Positions 21,098-22,755 of a DNA stretch of 22,755 nucleotides are shown here, piece by piece (the first letter of the stretch is position 1; the number at the start of each line of letters is the position of its first letter). The stretch is from Funneliformis mosseae. Its lineage: Eukaryota; Glomeromycota; Glomeromycetes; Glomerales; Glomeraceae. Below the pieces are notes generated by a model. The model ran no database searches, was not told where the DNA came from, and was given only the letters and a program-made list of their open reading frames with translations. The stretch spans positions 1 through 22,755 of the forward strand of contig CAJVPP010001109.1 of NCBI GenBank assembly GCA_910592005.1, read 5' to 3'. The translations under genes were made by a program, and so were the position numbers.

Positions 21098-21571
21098 GCT
21101 CTGAACGGTTCGGATTAATCCAAAATTTTTCGGTTTGGATCAACTTCAGTTTGGTTTTGGATTGCAAAAATTTCAATCCGAAAATTTTCGGTTCAGTTCA
21201 GATTTTTTTCAGATTATAAATCTAATCTGAACCAAAAAAATCCAAATTGAACTGAAAATTTCAGATTAATCTGAAATTTCGGATCATTTGAAACGATGAA
21301 ATTATCGTTTTAAACGAATGATAAAAGAATCGTTCATTTAAAACGATTGAAGTTATCATTTTAAAAGAACGATAAAAGGATCGTTCTAAATGATCTGAAA
21401 TTTCGGATTAATCCGAAATTTTTGGTTCAGTTCAGATTTTTACCAGTTTACGGTTCAGTTCGATTTCAGATTGGCATTTTTAGGATTTATAATCCGAATC
21501 AAACCGAACCAAAATTTTCGGATCAGTTTTGGATTGGCCTATAATCCAGACTGAACCGAACTATTCAGAGC
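21098..21571. mobile_element. 474-bp foldback/MITE-like element
   Basis: The terminal inverted repeats GCTCTGAACGGTTCGG and (right end, reverse complement) GCTCTGAATAGTTCGG differ only by CG versus TA. Degenerate TTCGG/TTCAG-rich words in both orientations fill the arms. The core is a near-perfect inverted repeat: 21253-21289 pairs with 21387-21421. Its centre holds a tandem duplication of 50 and 51 bp (21285-21334, 21335-21385), each unit itself made of hairpins such as GAACGAT...ATCGTTC. There is no coding capacity. It is CG-rich for this region, so probably younger than its surroundings. It sits at the broken edge of the dead hAT gene. I could not define a clean target duplication. Confidence 0.7.
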
Positions 21572-21869
21572 ATTAGTTAAAATCTATACAAGGATCAATT
21601 GATATGGAAAATTAGAGTTAAAGCCAGTTAACTGTTAAGACTATAATATTGATAGTAACTTACATAGTATTGATATAAGTAACAGGATGTACAGTATTCA
21701 TTCACATGAGATCTAAGGATATGAATAAGTCATTTGTCAGTATTATGTCAACTAAAGATAGTAACCATAATTAATATATTACAATATATAATGTTATAAT
21801 ATATGTTGCAACATAGTTATAACAATTGATAATATTTATTAATTTATTGCAACACTTAGTAATTAATTT
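21572..21869. other. Unassigned sequence
   Basis: About 200 bp (21580-21770) is less AT-rich than the deserts, with repeated GTAAC and GATAT words, but I find no gene, element end or continuation of the hAT frame beyond the foldback element. Confidence 0.4.
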
Positions 21870-22083
21870 AACTAATTTTTGCAATTTTGCAATATTTTAA
21901 ATGTCTGAATATTAGAGACGTTAAATTTTGTAATTTACAATATTTTGAACATCTTAAATATCAAAGATATCAAATTTTTGTAATTTTGCAATATTTTAAA
22001 TGTTTTGAACATCAGAGATGTCAAATTTTTGCAATTTTGCAATATTTTGAACGTTTTAAACATTGAAAATGTCAAAATATTGC
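21870..22083. repeat. Four-copy tandem repeat, unit about 51 bp
   Basis: CAATATTTT begins at 21890, 21938, 21989 and 22040, giving spacings of 48, 51 and 51 bp. Each unit carries AATTTTTGCAATTTTGCAAT-like sequence, then (A/G)AA(T/C)(G/A)T and a GAGA(T/C)GT-like block. The 65-codon frame at 22005-22202 starts in this array and is not a gene. Confidence 0.75.
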
Positions 22084-22239
22084 ATTTTTATATAATTTCA
22101 AATAAATCTCATCTAAAATTGGTAAAGTCATGTGATATTTTGCCAATTGATCATAGTGAAGTTACATCTGATCGATCAGATTATCAATCAGAAAATTTTT
22201 AATTACAATTTCTTTTCATAAAAAAAATTTAAATTTTTT

Positions 22240-22755
22240 TTTTTTTAATTTTTATTTTTGAAAAAAAAACTAATCTTATTTACCTTGTAAACTGATTTGT
22301 AACCTATAAACTGTAAACCTTTAGAGGTAAGTCTTAATGGTAACTTTTTTATTTAGATTTTTTTTTTTTAATTTTATTTTTAAAAAAAATAAAATTAATC
22401 TTACTTACTTTATAAACTGATTTAGAATCTATAAACTGTGAACCTTTAGAGATAAGTCTTAATGGTAACTTTTTAATTTAGATTTTTTTTTTTCAATTTT
22501 TATTTTTAAAAAAATAAAAACTAATATTACTTACCTTGTAGAATGATCCAGAACCTTTAAACTGTAGAATCTTTAAATTGTAGATAAGCCTTAATAAAAT
22601 AATTTTAATTAAATTTTTTTTTTTAAAAAAAAAAACTAATATTAACTTATTTTGTAGATCAATCCAAAGCTTTCAATCATGAAAATCTTTAAATAAGATA
22701 AGTTCTAATGAAATAATTTTAATTGAATATTTTTTTTTTATAATTTAACAAAGAA
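22240..22755. repeat. Four-copy tandem repeat, unit about 115-126 bp, running off the window
   Basis: (A)CTAAT or ATTAAT blocks begin at 22269, 22394, 22520 and 22635, at spacings of 125, 126 and 115 bp. Each unit has TTAC(C/T)TTGTA-like sequence, an ACTGATTTG-like block, CTTTAGAG or a variant, AAGTCTTAATGG or a variant, and then a T run facing an A run that can fold into a hairpin. The first two units are most alike and later ones are more diverged. The last unit reaches the window end, so the array may continue. Confidence 0.8.

Noticed and set aside
22005..22202. 65-codon plus-strand frame
   Set aside because: Begins inside the 51-bp tandem array and has no recognisable domain.

Overview
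The window looks like AT-rich nuclear DNA from a fungus. The likely source is an arbuscular mycorrhizal fungus (Glomeromycotina, Rhizophagus-like). This is inferred from three things: short spliceosomal introns (69-116 bp), a fungal DNF1/DNF2-type lipid flippase, and decayed transposon proteins of a kind I associate with that group. No database search was possible.

Layout. 1-1720: non-coding DNA upstream of the flippase. 1721-7007 (+): an eight-exon P4-ATPase gene predicted at 1569 aa, intact, with one GC-AG intron. 7008-9750: AT-rich intergenic DNA. 9757-11375 (-): a decayed mobile-element protein gene with a DDE-like N-x-x-E-R motif and a C-terminal C2H2 finger. It is split by a small TA-flanked inverted-repeat element (10364-10590) and bordered by a 143-bp poly(T) tract (11480-11622). 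11700-12182: further decayed coding-like sequence. 12183-14465: AT desert with a three-copy tandem repeat. 14466-14744 (+): two short orphan protein-like segments. 14813-15576 (-) and 15738-16359 (+): two divergent genes separated by 161 bp. 16360-19240: AT desert with a Tc1/pogo-like MITE. 19245-20020 and 20600-21097 (-): two decayed hAT transposases, the second abutted by a 474-bp foldback element. 21870-22755: two tandem-repeat arrays.

The most interesting result is the divergent pair. When the introns are resolved, both genes encode a small protein with a mitochondrial-type presequence, a basic linker and a C-terminal SAM domain. Both have a phase-1 intron at the same place, just before the SAM domain. 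They appear to be paralogues that share a bidirectional promoter carrying two perfect 8-bp palindromes. One SAM domain keeps the Vts1/Smaug-like G-A-R-x-K segment and the other has lost it.

A second theme is decay by transition. Stops in the dead transposase frames sit where Trp or Gln is expected, and paired repeat arms differ mainly by C/T or G/A, often at CpG. This fits deamination of methylated cytosine, or a RIP-like process, in transposon DNA, while the three genes remain intact.
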